A stretch of 64,000 nucleotides of DNA from Channa striata (lineage: Eukaryota > Chordata > Actinopteri > Anabantiformes > Channidae), in contig CM065170.1 in NCBI GenBank assembly GCA_033026295.1, forward strand, positions 18,114,040-18,178,039, given 5' to 3'. The notes under the pieces were generated by a model, which was given only the letters and a program-made list of their open reading frames with translations, was not told where the DNA came from and ran no database searches. Numbering within the stretch: the first letter of the stretch is position 1; each line of letters begins with the position of its first letter. Positions 52,055 to 61,709 of this stretch are shown here, piece by piece. The position numbers and the translations under genes were made by a program.

Positions 52055-54375
52055 GTAAGAGACGTATGGAAGTCATGAATCGGGTCATCTTAAAGAGGCC
52101 AAGAGTGCAGAGCTGATGGAGACATTGCATGAAGAGAAAGGAGCGCGTTTTTACGCAGAGAAGCATCGGAGAACTGGAGGAGCGCTGTTGTTTCAGGGTG
52201 TAGACAGCACCCACTGTGGAGCTGTCTACACCCTGAACAACACCCTGCCGTGCAGAAACACCAGCAGCTCACCTTAGTAGTGGCTATATTTGTGGTTAAT
52301 GCATTATTAATGCCTCCAAGAGCAGCTATAAGTCAATAGAGAGACATACTTTGTCCGGCTGTACAAAAAATCCTTTTTATCCTGAGCTGATAAAATGAAA
52401 TGTTAGAGGGATTTAAAAGGCCATTGTGTATAATAATTCATGTCTGACAAACATGACATAATATGGGCACATAGTCGTATACACATATTCCTTTATGCCA
52501 TGAGAAAAAGTCACAACATGCCCAAATACAAGCATGTTAGAATGCTAGAAAACATGTTCACAGCAATGACAAGGTAGAATAAATGGTTGTTGTGGAGATT
52601 TAGGTCTTGCTTAAGTGCATTAGTGAACATCCCTGCCTCTGCTGTTCAGTGGATGACCCAGCGCTGCTGTGGTAATGCAGTTAAAGTGCAGCTCCATTCG
52701 ACTCACCACAACAACATAACAACGCTTTGATGGATGGTTGCAGCTGATTCCAGGTCTCTGCAGGTTGATTTTATTATAAAAATATATATTCAAAATTACA
52801 GTCATCTCTGCCTGGGCTGTACAAAAACACATGCAACAGTGAAGACAAAACAAAAGGTCCTTTTCCACCAAAGGGACTTTTCCAGGGAGCAGGAACTAAG
52901 TTCCACCAATGGTTCCTGGTCTCAATTTAGTTTTGAACTGTAGTTGATTTTTGGTTTTTGCTGTGGGTCATTGTCATGCTAAAAGATGAAGTTCCTCTTC
53001 ATCTTCAGCTTTCTAGCAGAAGCCTGAATGTTTTGTGCCAGTACTGACTGGTATTTGGAACTGTTCACAATTCCCCCCACCTTGACCAAGGCCCCAGTTC
53101 CAGCCCCGAAGCATGGCGCTGCCACCACCATGCTTCTCTGGGGGCGTGGGGTTCTTTTGGTGATATGCAGTGTCGGTTTTGCACCAAACATACCTTTTGG
53201 AATTATGGGCAAAAAGCTCAAACGATAACACATTTTCCCACATGCTTCTGGGAGACTGATTGAGACTGTGATTTTGCAAAATTTAGCTGGTCTTGGATGT
53301 TTTTCTGCCACCCTACTACATAGCCCAGACATATGAAGAATACGAGAGATGCTGTCACATGTATTACACAGCCAGTACTTGCCAGAAATCCCTGCAGAGC
53401 CACCTCTGAGATAAGACCTGGGCTGTGTATGTTCAAAATGGGCCAAGAACAGTTACCATTTTATTTTGAATGTGTGACTTTGAGGCTATATTTATCTGCT
53501 GAACATATTCCTGTTGCAAATGTTTTTACAGAATTTTGCTGACTGTGGTGGTGATCTTCCGGATTCTGATAGTGGCGATCGTTGGAGAGACCGTGTACAA
53601 TGACGAGCAGTCCATGTTTGTGTGTAACACCTTACAGCCTGGCTGCAACCAGGCCTGCTACGACAAGGCGTTTCCCATCTCCCACATCAGGTACTGGGTG
53701 TTCCAGATCATTATGGTGTGCTGCCCCAGCCTCTGCTTCATCACCTACTCTGTGCACCAGTCTGCCAAGCAGCGGGAGCGGCGCTACTCCACAGTGTACC
53801 TCTCTCTGGACAAAGACCAAGACTCCATGAAGCGAGATGACTGCAAGAAAATCAAGAACACCATTGTGAATGGAGTGCTGCAGAACACTGAAAACTCCAA
53901 CAAGGAGGCAGAGCCTGACTGCTTGGAGGTCAAAGACATCCCTCACTCAGTCGTGCGAACTACAAAGTCAAAAATGAGAAGGCAGGAGGGCATCTCCAGG
54001 TTCTACATCATCCAGGTGGTGTTCAGAAATGCACTAGAGATAGGGTTTCTGGTAGGTCAGTACTTCTTGTATGGATTCAACGTCCCCGCCGTGTATGAAT
54101 GTGACAGATATCCTTGCATAAAAGATGTTGAGTGCTACGTTTCAAGGCCAACGGAGAAGACTGTGTTTTTGGTCTTCATGTTCGCCGTAAGCGGCATATG
54201 CGTTGTGTTAAACTTGGCGGAGCTTAACCATCTCGGCTGGAGGAAGATCAAAACAGCTGTGAGGGGAGTACAGGCTAGGAGGAAGTCCGTGTACGAGATC
54301 CGGAACAAAGATATGCCCAGGATGAGCATGCCAAACTTTGGCCGCACTCAATCCAGTGACTCTGCTTACGTGTAA
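51984..54375 (+). CDS. gjd2: Connexin 35/36-type gap junction delta-2 protein, two exons (51984-52054 joined to 53532-54375)
   Basis: Encodes a 304-aa connexin. Family knowledge: Cx35/Cx36 forms electrical synapses between neurons, in retina and in pancreatic beta cells; six subunits make a plasma-membrane hemichannel that docks with one on the next cell. Seen: N-terminus MGEWTILERLLEAAV; membrane segments near residues 24-42, 76-97, 184-206 and 234-253; first extracellular loop C55-x6-C62-x3-C66; second loop C214-x4-C219-x5-C225; PKA-type sites RRYS110 and RRKS276, at the positions phosphorylated in perch Cx35; C-terminal SAYV, the ZO-1 PDZ ligand. The coding sequence is split after nucleotide 71 (AG|A, Arg24), the intron position typical of delta connexins. 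The start has A at -3 and G at +4 and an in-frame TGA nine bases upstream. It is shorter than mammalian Cx36 (321 aa) because the cytoplasmic loop lacks a glycine-rich stretch. The reading frame is intact. Paralogue (gjd2a or gjd2b) not resolved. Confidence 0.97.
52192..52237. promoter_or_regulatory. Perfect 17-bp inverted repeat with RE1-like half sites in gjd2 intron 1
   Basis: Arms 52192-52208 and 52221-52237 are exact reverse complements around a 12-base loop. Each strand reads TTCAGGGTGTAGACAGC followed by ACC (+) or TCC (-). The AGACAGC(A/T)CC end matches 8 of 10 bases of the right half of the REST/NRSF element (GGACAGCGCC), and TTCAG matches the start of the left half, with one base less spacing than canonical. 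REST control of mammalian Cx36 is established; whether this site serves it is inference. Confidence 0.5.
52955..53405 (-). pseudogene. Decayed Tc1/mariner transposase fragment, antisense in gjd2 intron 1
   Basis: Read on the minus strand, Tc1 transposase landmarks appear in order but in changing frames: LQGFLASTGC, SRILHMSGL, MWENVL, ELFAHNSKRYVW, KHGGGSAM, then LVKVGGIVNSSKYQSVL, SARKLKMKRNFIF, a stop and HDND. That means at least three frameshifts plus an in-frame stop where the family has Gln before HDND. The catalytic region is incomplete and no terminal inverted repeats are seen. This is a dead DNA transposon of a widespread teleost family, with no coding contribution to gjd2. Confidence 0.85.
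53532..54375 (+). CDS. gjd2: gjd2 coding exon 2
   Basis: Begins after the acceptor TGTTTTTACAG and supplies the last base of Arg24, then residues 25-304 and a TAA stop. It holds all four membrane segments, both docking loops, the cytoplasmic loop (about 98-180) and the C-terminal tail (about 254-304). The sequence just after membrane segment 4, LNHLGWRKIK, corresponds to the region known in Cx36 to bind calmodulin. No frameshift or premature stop. Confidence 0.97.
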
Positions 54376-54473
54376 ATGCGTTCTAAATGAATATATGAGG
54401 AGGCTGCAGGACAGCTGCACGGACACTCGTTATTTTGAATACAGACATTCAGCATAACAAATCATTTATTAGT

Positions 54474-54479
54474 AATAAA
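54474..54479 (+). terminator. gjd2: Proximal AATAAA poly(A) signal candidate for gjd2
   Basis: AATAAA, about 100 bases after the gjd2 stop codon. Confidence 0.4.
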
Positions 54480-55269
54480 ACATTGTGAAACTGAGCTTAA
54501 GGGGCTTTTCGGTCAAAGCACACGTCTTATTTTGAGGAATGTTTTCCAAGATATCAGAGATTTAATTGATGTCTCTGAGTGTTTCATCATTCCTGGAAGT
54601 ATTTATGTCACTGACATTATGTTGAATAGCATGATTTCTATTCTATTCTATTTGCCTTTCATGGAGAAAAACACGTGGACCGTACATTGGTTTGTCAGGT
54701 GATGGAAGACACTGACTCTTAAAAAAGTGTTTCTTAAAAGCGTAAACTCCACAGCCAAATATATGTGGATGAGACGACAGTTGGACATAAATGTGCTGGC
54801 TGATGGCCTCCACTCCTCGGACTTGAAACCTGGTTGAGGGATTTGCTCCCTTTCCCCCCAGTGGTCTTGAAGGGTGGATGAGACCTGAACAGGGGCTTGA
54901 CGCAGAACTAACCACCATTTCTTTATGGAATATGACCACGAAAAACACAAACTGCACAAAGTTGGATGCACATATTTGTCCATAAATTGACGGTATGGTG
55001 GCAGACTTCGATTTCCCTTTACACAGGTACTACACTAACTCATAGGAAGCACTTTTTATAAAAGAAGTAAATAAAAATGGTTGAAATCTGTGCAGCAGAG
55101 CCTTTAGTCTATAATATTAATCAGGCACCAAAACACATCATTCTGTGTTCACTTAATACACATAGTCATCATATAAAGCCGGGTTGTATCATTGCAGAAT
55201 TGTTTAAGACTTAAAAATACTGTGAGGCATCTAGATTTGTTTGCCTTTTCAGCACCTTAGGGAACCAAA

Positions 55270-55345
55270 TGGATATACATTGATCCACCACAACATTAGT
55301 ATCCCCTGGTGGTCATTATGTTTTGCTGGATTGGGTTCAACGCGG
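55270..55345. repeat. Scrap of a DNA transposon in the gjd2 3' region
   Basis: ATATACATTGATCCACCACAAC then ATTAG, CCTGGTGGTCATTATGTTTT and GCTGGATTGG is the end of the element class whose opposite end lies at 15474. Confidence 0.4.
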
Positions 55346-55955
55346 AGAAAGTGGAATGGTGGGAACACACCATGACCCCCGCCAGCCACAACATTAATAT
55401 TGTGTCTGATGTCTGAAGGATGCGTCTGCTCTGAGTGACAATCTGTTCTTTAGACATGACAACATGAGTGAGATCATATCCCTCTCATTTTGAACACGTA
55501 GTCTCTGTCTGGATCCTCGTCGTTTTAAGGGCCTGTGCTCGCACCACTGACCTTAACCTAAGTAACTAACTCCTTTGCTTTACCTGAAGTAAAGTGGTGC
55601 CTGGAAACCCACCAACATTATGTTTGTGTTACAGCCAAGCGCCCATTTCTTTCACTGGTGGAGTTTTTTTCACGTCATCAAGTGCCATACGTGTACATAA
55701 ACATATATAAACACATATATAGTAGAGAGAGCAACTTTCATCCAAAGATATTAAAGAACATGAAATTCTACTCTGGATACTCATGACATCTTTGTGTTTG
55801 ATTTGCAACACAAAAGCCAGCAAAGTGTTCCATATACATTCAATTTTGAATTTGGACTCACTTGAAAGAGGTTAGACATTACTGCTGCTGGTGCTACCCA
55901 CATGACGAATATTCTAAAAATTGTCAATGTTAAATGTATATGAAAGCAAATCTGT

Positions 55956-55961
55956 AATAAA
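55956..55961 (+). terminator. gjd2: Distal AATAAA poly(A) signal candidate for gjd2
   Basis: AATAAA followed by a GT-rich stretch (CTGTGTGCTGTGTGATGTTT, 55985-56004), which is the downstream-element pattern expected for cleavage. This makes it the best of the three candidates. Confidence 0.45.
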
Positions 55962-56248
55962 ATGGAAGCCATATGAACAAGACCTGTGTGCTGTGTGATG
56001 TTTAGGTTTGATCACTTGCTGCTGCTTTCGTGTTGGACTTTGAGTTCAATTAGCTTCTGCTGACAACAGAAAATACAGTGTACAGTCCCTCAACGTACAG
56101 TATTATCGAACAGCTGATCACCGTAGATGATGCCTCAGAGAAAAGACATCTATCCTCAGGGACACATGAATGCGCGAGCGTGTCAGACGGGAAGGAACGT
56201 GCCAGTTAAAGCAGATATCTTTCGGACTTGATTCACTCCTGTGACATC

Positions 56249-56270
56249 ATGCAAATGAGATCATGCAAAT
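56249..56270 (+). promoter_or_regulatory. Tandem octamer (ATGCAAAT) pair
   Basis: ATGCAAAT at 56249-56256 and 56263-56270, spaced 14 bp start to start, within a duplicated ATCATGCAAATGAG unit. The octamer is the POU-domain (Oct) binding site. Function is inference. Confidence 0.45.
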
Positions 56271-56494
56271 GAGGCAGCTGCAGATCTGCTCCATGGTTGC
56301 TTTTGGTGAAAGAAAAAAAGTTGTGACTTTCATTAGTCAGTTTTCATAGACTGCAGCCAATCTGTGATAATTCATAGAGTCACCACTATGAACTGAAGTA
56401 TTAAAAGATAACTTTTGTGTTTTCTTTTGACTTGCGCTGAAAGCTTCAGATCACCAAAGTGGACGATTGGACTATGCATTGATTTGGCACAAGT

Positions 56495-56600
56495 TTTTGA
56501 TGCAGATGCCATTCCAATTTTACTGGGTTTGGGACCAGCACTCAGATTCACTGTCTTGTCCAAGCAGTTTGGGGCTTCGGTGTCCTGCACCAGAGACACT
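56495..56600 (+). repeat. Dispersed repeat remnant (GATGCCATTCCAATTTTACTGGG)
   Basis: GCAGATGCCATTCCAATTTT, CTGGGTTTGGGACCAGCACTC recalls an abundant fish interspersed repeat; highly diverged. Confidence 0.4.
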
Positions 56601-58334
56601 GAGAGTCAGGGCATGAACTATGGTCAACACTACTATGGTCAGTAGGTGCCCACTCTGCTGACCCAATATATTTTTTTATTCATATATTTTCCAAAATCGT
56701 TGTGCACACACAAAAAAACAACAAGAATTGCTTTTGTTGACATTTGGCGTCTGTCAGTCTACAAAATGTTTTAGCATGATTGTATGTGCCACAGGCCCAG
56801 TCTCTGCTTAATCAGTATGTTTATTATAGTCTATTATCAAAAGTAGATTTTAGTCCCATGAGACCAAAGCGCTTACTTCCAGGTAACTTCCGAGGGTTCC
56901 ACATGCTCTCTGACAAACCCAGCTGAGATTTAAGATTCCGCTGAAGAATCCAGGCAGCAGTTGTCTGCAGAACCTCTCCCACAGAAGCTTCTTCAGAGGA
57001 GTCTCGGGTGCCTTGGTGCCTTCCCTTCCCAGTTTAGATTTGACTTTGAACAAGTCAACTGTCGATCATCTGCCTAATGAAATTGTGCCTAATTTACTGA
57101 CAGTGTTGAAAATAAACAGAGGAAAAGCCCCTGCAATATTAAAAAAGCCAACTAAACACTGAGGACAAGCTGAATATAGTGGTTTAAAAACGTTTATTAA
57201 ATTAGGATCAGACCTAATAGGACGTAAATAGTCTTCCACCAACTGCTCCCATCCACAGAGAAAATCCAACCAGTTGGTTTCAGGTAGAAGCCGGGTTCAC
57301 TTAGACGCCTCCTCCTGCCCTGCCTAACCCCCCGGTGTTCCTGCCATTCTCAACAACACATTCACATACCTGTTTAAACTTTAGCGGATCAGCGCCTGTC
57401 ACTCTTCGTTTTCCAGATTGTCTGTTGACGTGTTGACAAGACTTACCGAAAGTGATTAAAGGTAATATGCATAATATGCAGGATGGAAAATTATCTCAGC
57501 ACAGAGGCAGTTTTAAAGGTGGTTGGTTGGATTATCGCTTTCTAACATTTCCTTGTGTAAACTCCCAGACAACACAAGAGCACAGGGCTAGACTGGTAAC
57601 AATACGTCTTGCCAAAAATAGCTGCCATCCGAACACACACGGCCAATGTGTTTCCACATCCCCTCCCTGCTCTGAAAACACAGCATCTTTTTTCTGCAAA
57701 GTACTGAGACAGAAGTGAAGGCTGCAGCCAGCAGTGATCCACTGTGACAAGGCTCCCTCTGATGTCAGCGCTTTGTTGTCACCACGCTTTTGCCTTAAAA
57801 ATGTAGAGTTGACTCAAGAGCAGAGAACTGTATTTTTATCCTGCTTCACAGACAAACACGGGTTTATAGAACATCACTCTGCCGTCCGATTGCACTGGAA
57901 AGTGGTACAGGGTTGTGTGAACTCATGTCTACTCCCTAATATTTCAAATAAATCATTATCAGCTTTGGAGAGTGGTGTGAATTTATCATTACCCCTCCTC
58001 AAAAAAGCAAAAAAAACAAAACGCAAAATGGTTTTTGGTCTTGCGTTGGGCTCATTTCCAATCCCAAATGTCTAATACAGTGACTGATGAAGACACTAAG
58101 CATGTTTCCTTTCCGTGGAGGTGCTTTAGTGTGGCGGGCAAACGTCCTTTACATCGTCTTCCTCCCTGTCTCCCTCTCTCTGTCTTTGTCCTCAGGTGCC
58201 CCCGGCTTTGGAGCTGTGTGTCTTCCAGTGAGCAGCTACTGCTCCCACTAACCTGCCCAACGTTTTGTTGTTGCTTTTGTTGGTCTTTCCTTTTCTCTCT
58301 TCACTTTCCACTCACCCCAGTTTGTCAAGGCAGT

Positions 58335-58410
58335 ATGTAAAGTGCCTTGAGATGACGCTGTAAATTGGCGCTATATAAATAAAGTTGAATTTGTAAACTG
58401 AATTGAATCT
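58335..58410 (+). repeat. Retroposon 3' tail (GTGCCTTGAGATGAC..TATAAATAAA)
   Basis: GTAAAGTGCCTTGAGATGAC, GGCGCTATATAAATAAAG and TTGAATTTG, then ACTGAATTGAATCTG is the standard 3' end of a teleost LINE/SINE pair. The body upstream is not recognisable. Confidence 0.55.
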
Positions 58411-58879
58411 GTAGGTACAAAAGTATATTTAGCTCCTTAGCAGACTCAAGTGGGTTGAAGAAAAAAGATATTAGGAGAAGAACATTTACTTTAGTTGTTT
58501 TGTGTTTTTTCTTTTCACAATGAGTCCTTTAAGTTTCTTTGTAGTGAGGCCAAAATATATATTGAATTAATTTTTTTAATTACCAAAAGTCTTATTGCCA
58601 CACTTATGTGTTCATGGACAGTATAGAGTCTACATCTTGTTTTGGTTATTTAGCATTTATTTGTGTTGGTTTTTCGAGTGTCTTTAAGGATCATTTCGCT
58701 CCTTTGTCATTTTGTGTCACCCAGAGGACTGTTGTGTGTGACTGATGTATTTTTAATCTGTTAAATGTCTGAATATGTAAGTGTTAGTATTTGCATCTGT
58801 GAGGTCATTTTGATAGAGGACTTGTCCTGAGCATTCACACAGCCACAGCTTTTTTTTTATCTGAGAAAACTAGTGCCAA
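58411..58879. other. Non-coding, nothing recognised
   Basis: AT-rich; no gene or repeat family identified. Confidence 0.55.
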
Positions 58880-59262
58880 AATTCCTCATGGTGAACTTCC
58901 AGCATTGTGCCATTGGTGCTGCTGAGCAGCAGGCACTTCAACAGGTTGTGAAAACAGCGAGAAAATCATCAGGCTTATTCTTCCAGAGATGGGCACCGTG
59001 GGGCACATCCGTTTTCTGTGACAAGCGCGCAACATCCTGCGTGACCAGCACCGACCTGCACGTCACCTGTTCCATCTGCTGGCCTCAGGTAGAAGGTACA
59101 GCTCACATTCGTGCCCCTTTTCTTTCCAGCCATGCTGGAGAATGTGACATGCTGTACTGCTCCAACAACTGTGTCTCCGCTGACTGATTTAGACCATGTT
59201 CTTCTGCTGAGCTGATGATTCTATAGTGACAATGACAATAAAGCCTTAAACTGAATTGGACT
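58880..59262 (+). pseudogene. LINE ORF2 C-terminal fragment with 3' tail
   Basis: Residues QQALQQVVKTARK (about 58926-58965) and, in another frame, a HLFHLLPSGRR-like block near CACCTGTTCCATCTGCTGGC (59064-59083) match the end of reverse-transcriptase ORFs of fish non-LTR elements, followed by a GACAATGACAATAAAG tail (59228-59243) and AATTGGACTGAATTGA. Heavily decayed. Confidence 0.6.
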
Positions 59263-59644
59263 GAATTGAACATCGAGAATTAATTTTGGACAATGTGATT
59301 AGCTAAGAAAAAGACAAAAATTATACTTCAAAGACTTGTTTTACTTGTTTTATACTTTCTCATGTCTCATTTAAACTTTTAAACATGTCTGTCTTTCCCA
59401 TGTAAAAACCTCTCAGCTTCAAGCCAAAAAATGTCTCCAGATGATTAGTTTACATTAATGTTTCTCATTGCTCATGCTATGGGGGTTGTAGTTGTAGGTG
59501 AAGCATTACTAAACTTCCTTTAATCTAAACCGAGATGATGTCACCTGGAGGAGATTTTAATATGAGGAAGGCATATGTAAGTAAAGTCACCCTTTAAGTG
59601 TGATGGACCATTTTATGTCTGTCACCGCTTTGAATCACTTCTTA
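59263..59644. other. Non-coding, nothing recognised
   Basis: No gene or repeat family identified. Confidence 0.55.
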
Positions 59645-59725
59645 TGATAAACTGGCGACCTGTGCAGCATGTACCTCACCTCTCACTTTTCAGATACAGC
59701 TAATAAATGTAGAGAGGGACGGATG
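59645..59725 (-). repeat. Dispersed repeat fragment (GATAAACTGGCGACCTGTGCAGC)
   Basis: GATAAACTGGCGACCTGTGC, AGCATGTACCTCACCTCTC is the reverse strand of the central block of the family at 45940 and 62237. Confidence 0.5.
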
Positions 59726-59981
59726 TCAAACCTGATACGCTGACAGTAAGTCTGATAGTGTTTTATTTTATTCTGCTCTACTTGTTCAATTTGTCCTATT
59801 CTTCCTCACTCTGTTACTTGTGCGTCATCTGTCTGTTTCTGACTCTCCTCTCATCTCAGATGCTCATGTCCACTTTTAGCTCAAACACCAACACATTTAA
59901 AATTTAAAAGGGCCTGCTTTTTTATCTCGTACTGTGCACAGTTCCATGTGTTTTCTCAGGAGAAAATACAAACCAGCCAGA

Positions 59982-60011
59982 GCCACACACACACAGACAC
60001 AGACAGACACA

Positions 60012-60043
<32 letters not shown>
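59982..60043. repeat. Compound (AC)n/(AGAC)n microsatellite
   Basis: AC units interrupted by AGAC steps, then about 17 pure AC units. Confidence 0.95.
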
Positions 60044-60045
<2 letters not shown>

Positions 60046-61358
60046 CACTCAGTATAAATATTCATGCCCCACAGCAGCTACACTGGTGATCATTGGCGCT
60101 GTCTGTCAAGTGTGTGGTCGATTGGTTTAGAAAGAAGCTGTTGACCCTGTTCAGTTTTCAGTTAAATTCATTAATTTGATATGATGATAATGACTCCCAG
60201 CAGTTTCCTTTGAAGTGTCCAGCATATCTGTCAGCAGCTGGGCAGGAACTGTTCTAATTATGCCGAAACGGCAGGTTCTAAAACAGCTGGACGACTCCTT
60301 ATTCAAATGTAGAACTAAACCTATGAAAACCCAACATTGAATTACAGATGTTTTTCCATCCAGTGGCTCCCTTACTATGAAATAAAACAGCTGCTGTCCA
60401 GTCTGTGGATTCTAGTGGACAATCTACAGCCTCTGAGATTTGTGCAAAAACGTTTGTTGTTTCTCCCAGTACAGTTTAAGTTCTTTAGTAAAGCAGCGAA
60501 GTCCAAATTAGTCAAAATTATTTACAGCAACATTTGAGAGACTAGCAAGCCAACTGTATCTGTGGAAAGTAGTGAGGATGAGGAGCCAGTTAGGAGCCAC
60601 CCGATGAAGATTGGCTTGAAACTGTAAATGACCGAGATTTGTGAGGAAACACCGTGAGTAAGCCTGCAAAAGCAGTTCTTATCGACTGCAAGCAAGAGTT
60701 TTAACAAAAGAGGAGGGCAAGTGCGAACACTTGAAGACACATTTCACGTGTAGTGGAGACAGTTTGCTGACAGCCGAGTGAGAGTCAGGACTATGGTCTC
60801 ATAAAAACAAACGTAGGAGAGGAAGCATCACACTCTAAAAGAGCCATCAAGATTCAAATCAAATGTTCTAATCTAACATTAGCGATGTGCACTCCTCCAG
60901 CATCTACTGCCCGAGTGTTCTAACACCTAATAAACTCATTCTGTCAAGTTTCCCTTGAGAAATTGAGATGAAAAATAAAATCCTCCTGTGTTTGTCTTCT
61001 TCTCAAACAATGCAGGAAAATCATCAAACACTAACGTTTAAATGCTTCAAATGTTTCTGAAAGGATGTTTTTTTTAGCATCACACCCGAGATCACACTGA
61101 GTGGGTGACATCAGACTCTCAACAGATTGGCAGTGACATGGTGGTCAACATTAAACAGAGCACACGTGTGTGTTCTCCACCTGTCTGTCCCCATGTCCTG
61201 CATGAAAGCCTGTCCTTCTCACAACTGGAGCAGGCTGAGACTTCAGAGCGAGCAACAGGAACTGACTGATGTTCACTCACATGTACAGTATGAAAAGTCC
61301 ACTGCACAGTTGGACAGATTTGGACTTTAAATCTCAGAGCTTCCAGCATCTCCACTGA
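60044..61358. other. Non-coding, nothing recognised
   Basis: No gene or repeat family identified; short frames at 60337-60740 and 61119-61355 are featureless. Confidence 0.5.
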
Positions 61359-61362
61359 ATCC

Positions 61363-61705
61363 TGTGACAGCCTTTTTACTTCCTGTCTGGGCTGCCTTGT
61401 GTGGGCAGTCCTTGGACTCTCGCTGGCAGGAGGTTGTAATTGTTTTGACTCCTCCTCCAGCTATATAAGCTGGTGGATTCAGCCATTTTGTCTCTCTTCC
61501 TGTTCACATGGTTTGTTATTTGGTTTAAGTTTTTTTGTTAGTTTTATCTTAGTTAATATGACGCCCATCCATACATTCACCACACTGCTGATATTACAGG
61601 CGTTCATAGGTTGTATTTTATTTTAGTTCATTTAAAATAACATAATGTTGAAATAACATGTGTGGGCCTCTTGAATCAGTCCTGCCTTTGAGCTAGGTTG
61701 TGACA
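61363..61705 (+). mobile_element. Probable solo LTR of a retrotransposon (343 bp)
   Basis: Begins TGTGACAGCC and ends GGTTGTGACA, so it has TGT...ACA termini. It is flanked by a 4-bp direct repeat ATCC (61359-61362 and 61706-61709), as left by LTR-element integration. An internal CTATATAAGC (61461-61470) is placed like an LTR promoter TATA box. No primer-binding site, polypurine tract or coding sequence is adjacent, so it looks like the product of LTR-LTR recombination. The strand is inferred from the TATA box. Family not assigned, perhaps Gypsy type. Confidence 0.55.
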
Positions 61706-61709
61706 ATCC

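Larger units (their letters stand above)
52055..53531 (+). other. gjd2: gjd2 intron 1 (1477 bp)
   Basis: GT-AG intron in phase 2. It contains a perfect inverted repeat at 52192-52237 and an antisense Tc1 transposase remnant at about 52955-53405. The remainder (52240-52950) is AT-rich with nothing recognisable. Mammalian Cx36 also has an intron of roughly 1.1 kb at this codon, so size and place agree with the family. Confidence 0.95.
51974..53603 (+). promoter_or_regulatory. Overlapping upstream ORF across the gjd2 start codon (51974-52054 joined to 53532-53603)
   Basis: An ATG at 51974 lies 10 bases before the gjd2 ATG and in another frame. After splicing the frame stays open for 50 codons and stops at TGA 53601-53603 inside exon 2. 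Its start context is weak (C at -3, A at +4), whereas the gjd2 ATG is strong, so leaky scanning would be expected. A role in translational control is inference. Confidence 0.45.
54376..55961 (+). other. gjd2: Putative 3' untranslated region of gjd2
   Basis: No open reading frame of note follows the gjd2 stop. AATAAA poly(A) signals occur at 54474-54479, 55070-55075 and 55956-55961, allowing leaders of about 0.1, 0.7 and 1.6 kb. Short A/T-rich segments resemble 3' UTR sequence. A transposon scrap at about 55270-55345 lies inside if the distal site is used. Which signal is used cannot be told from sequence. Confidence 0.5.
55962..58329. other. Non-coding flank downstream of gjd2
   Basis: Contains a pair of octamer motifs (56249-56270) and a repeat remnant (56495-56600). 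Other short frames (57452-58075) show no protein features. Confidence 0.5.

Noticed and set aside
52979..53446. 155-codon minus-strand frame as a gene
   Set aside because: It reads through part of a frameshifted Tc1 transposase remnant in the gjd2 intron; motifs continue in other frames.
53536..53538. TTG at the start of exon 2 as the initiation codon of the connexin
   Set aside because: It is Leu26 of an interrupted reading frame; the true start is the ATG in exon 1, which supplies the conserved N-terminal 24 residues.
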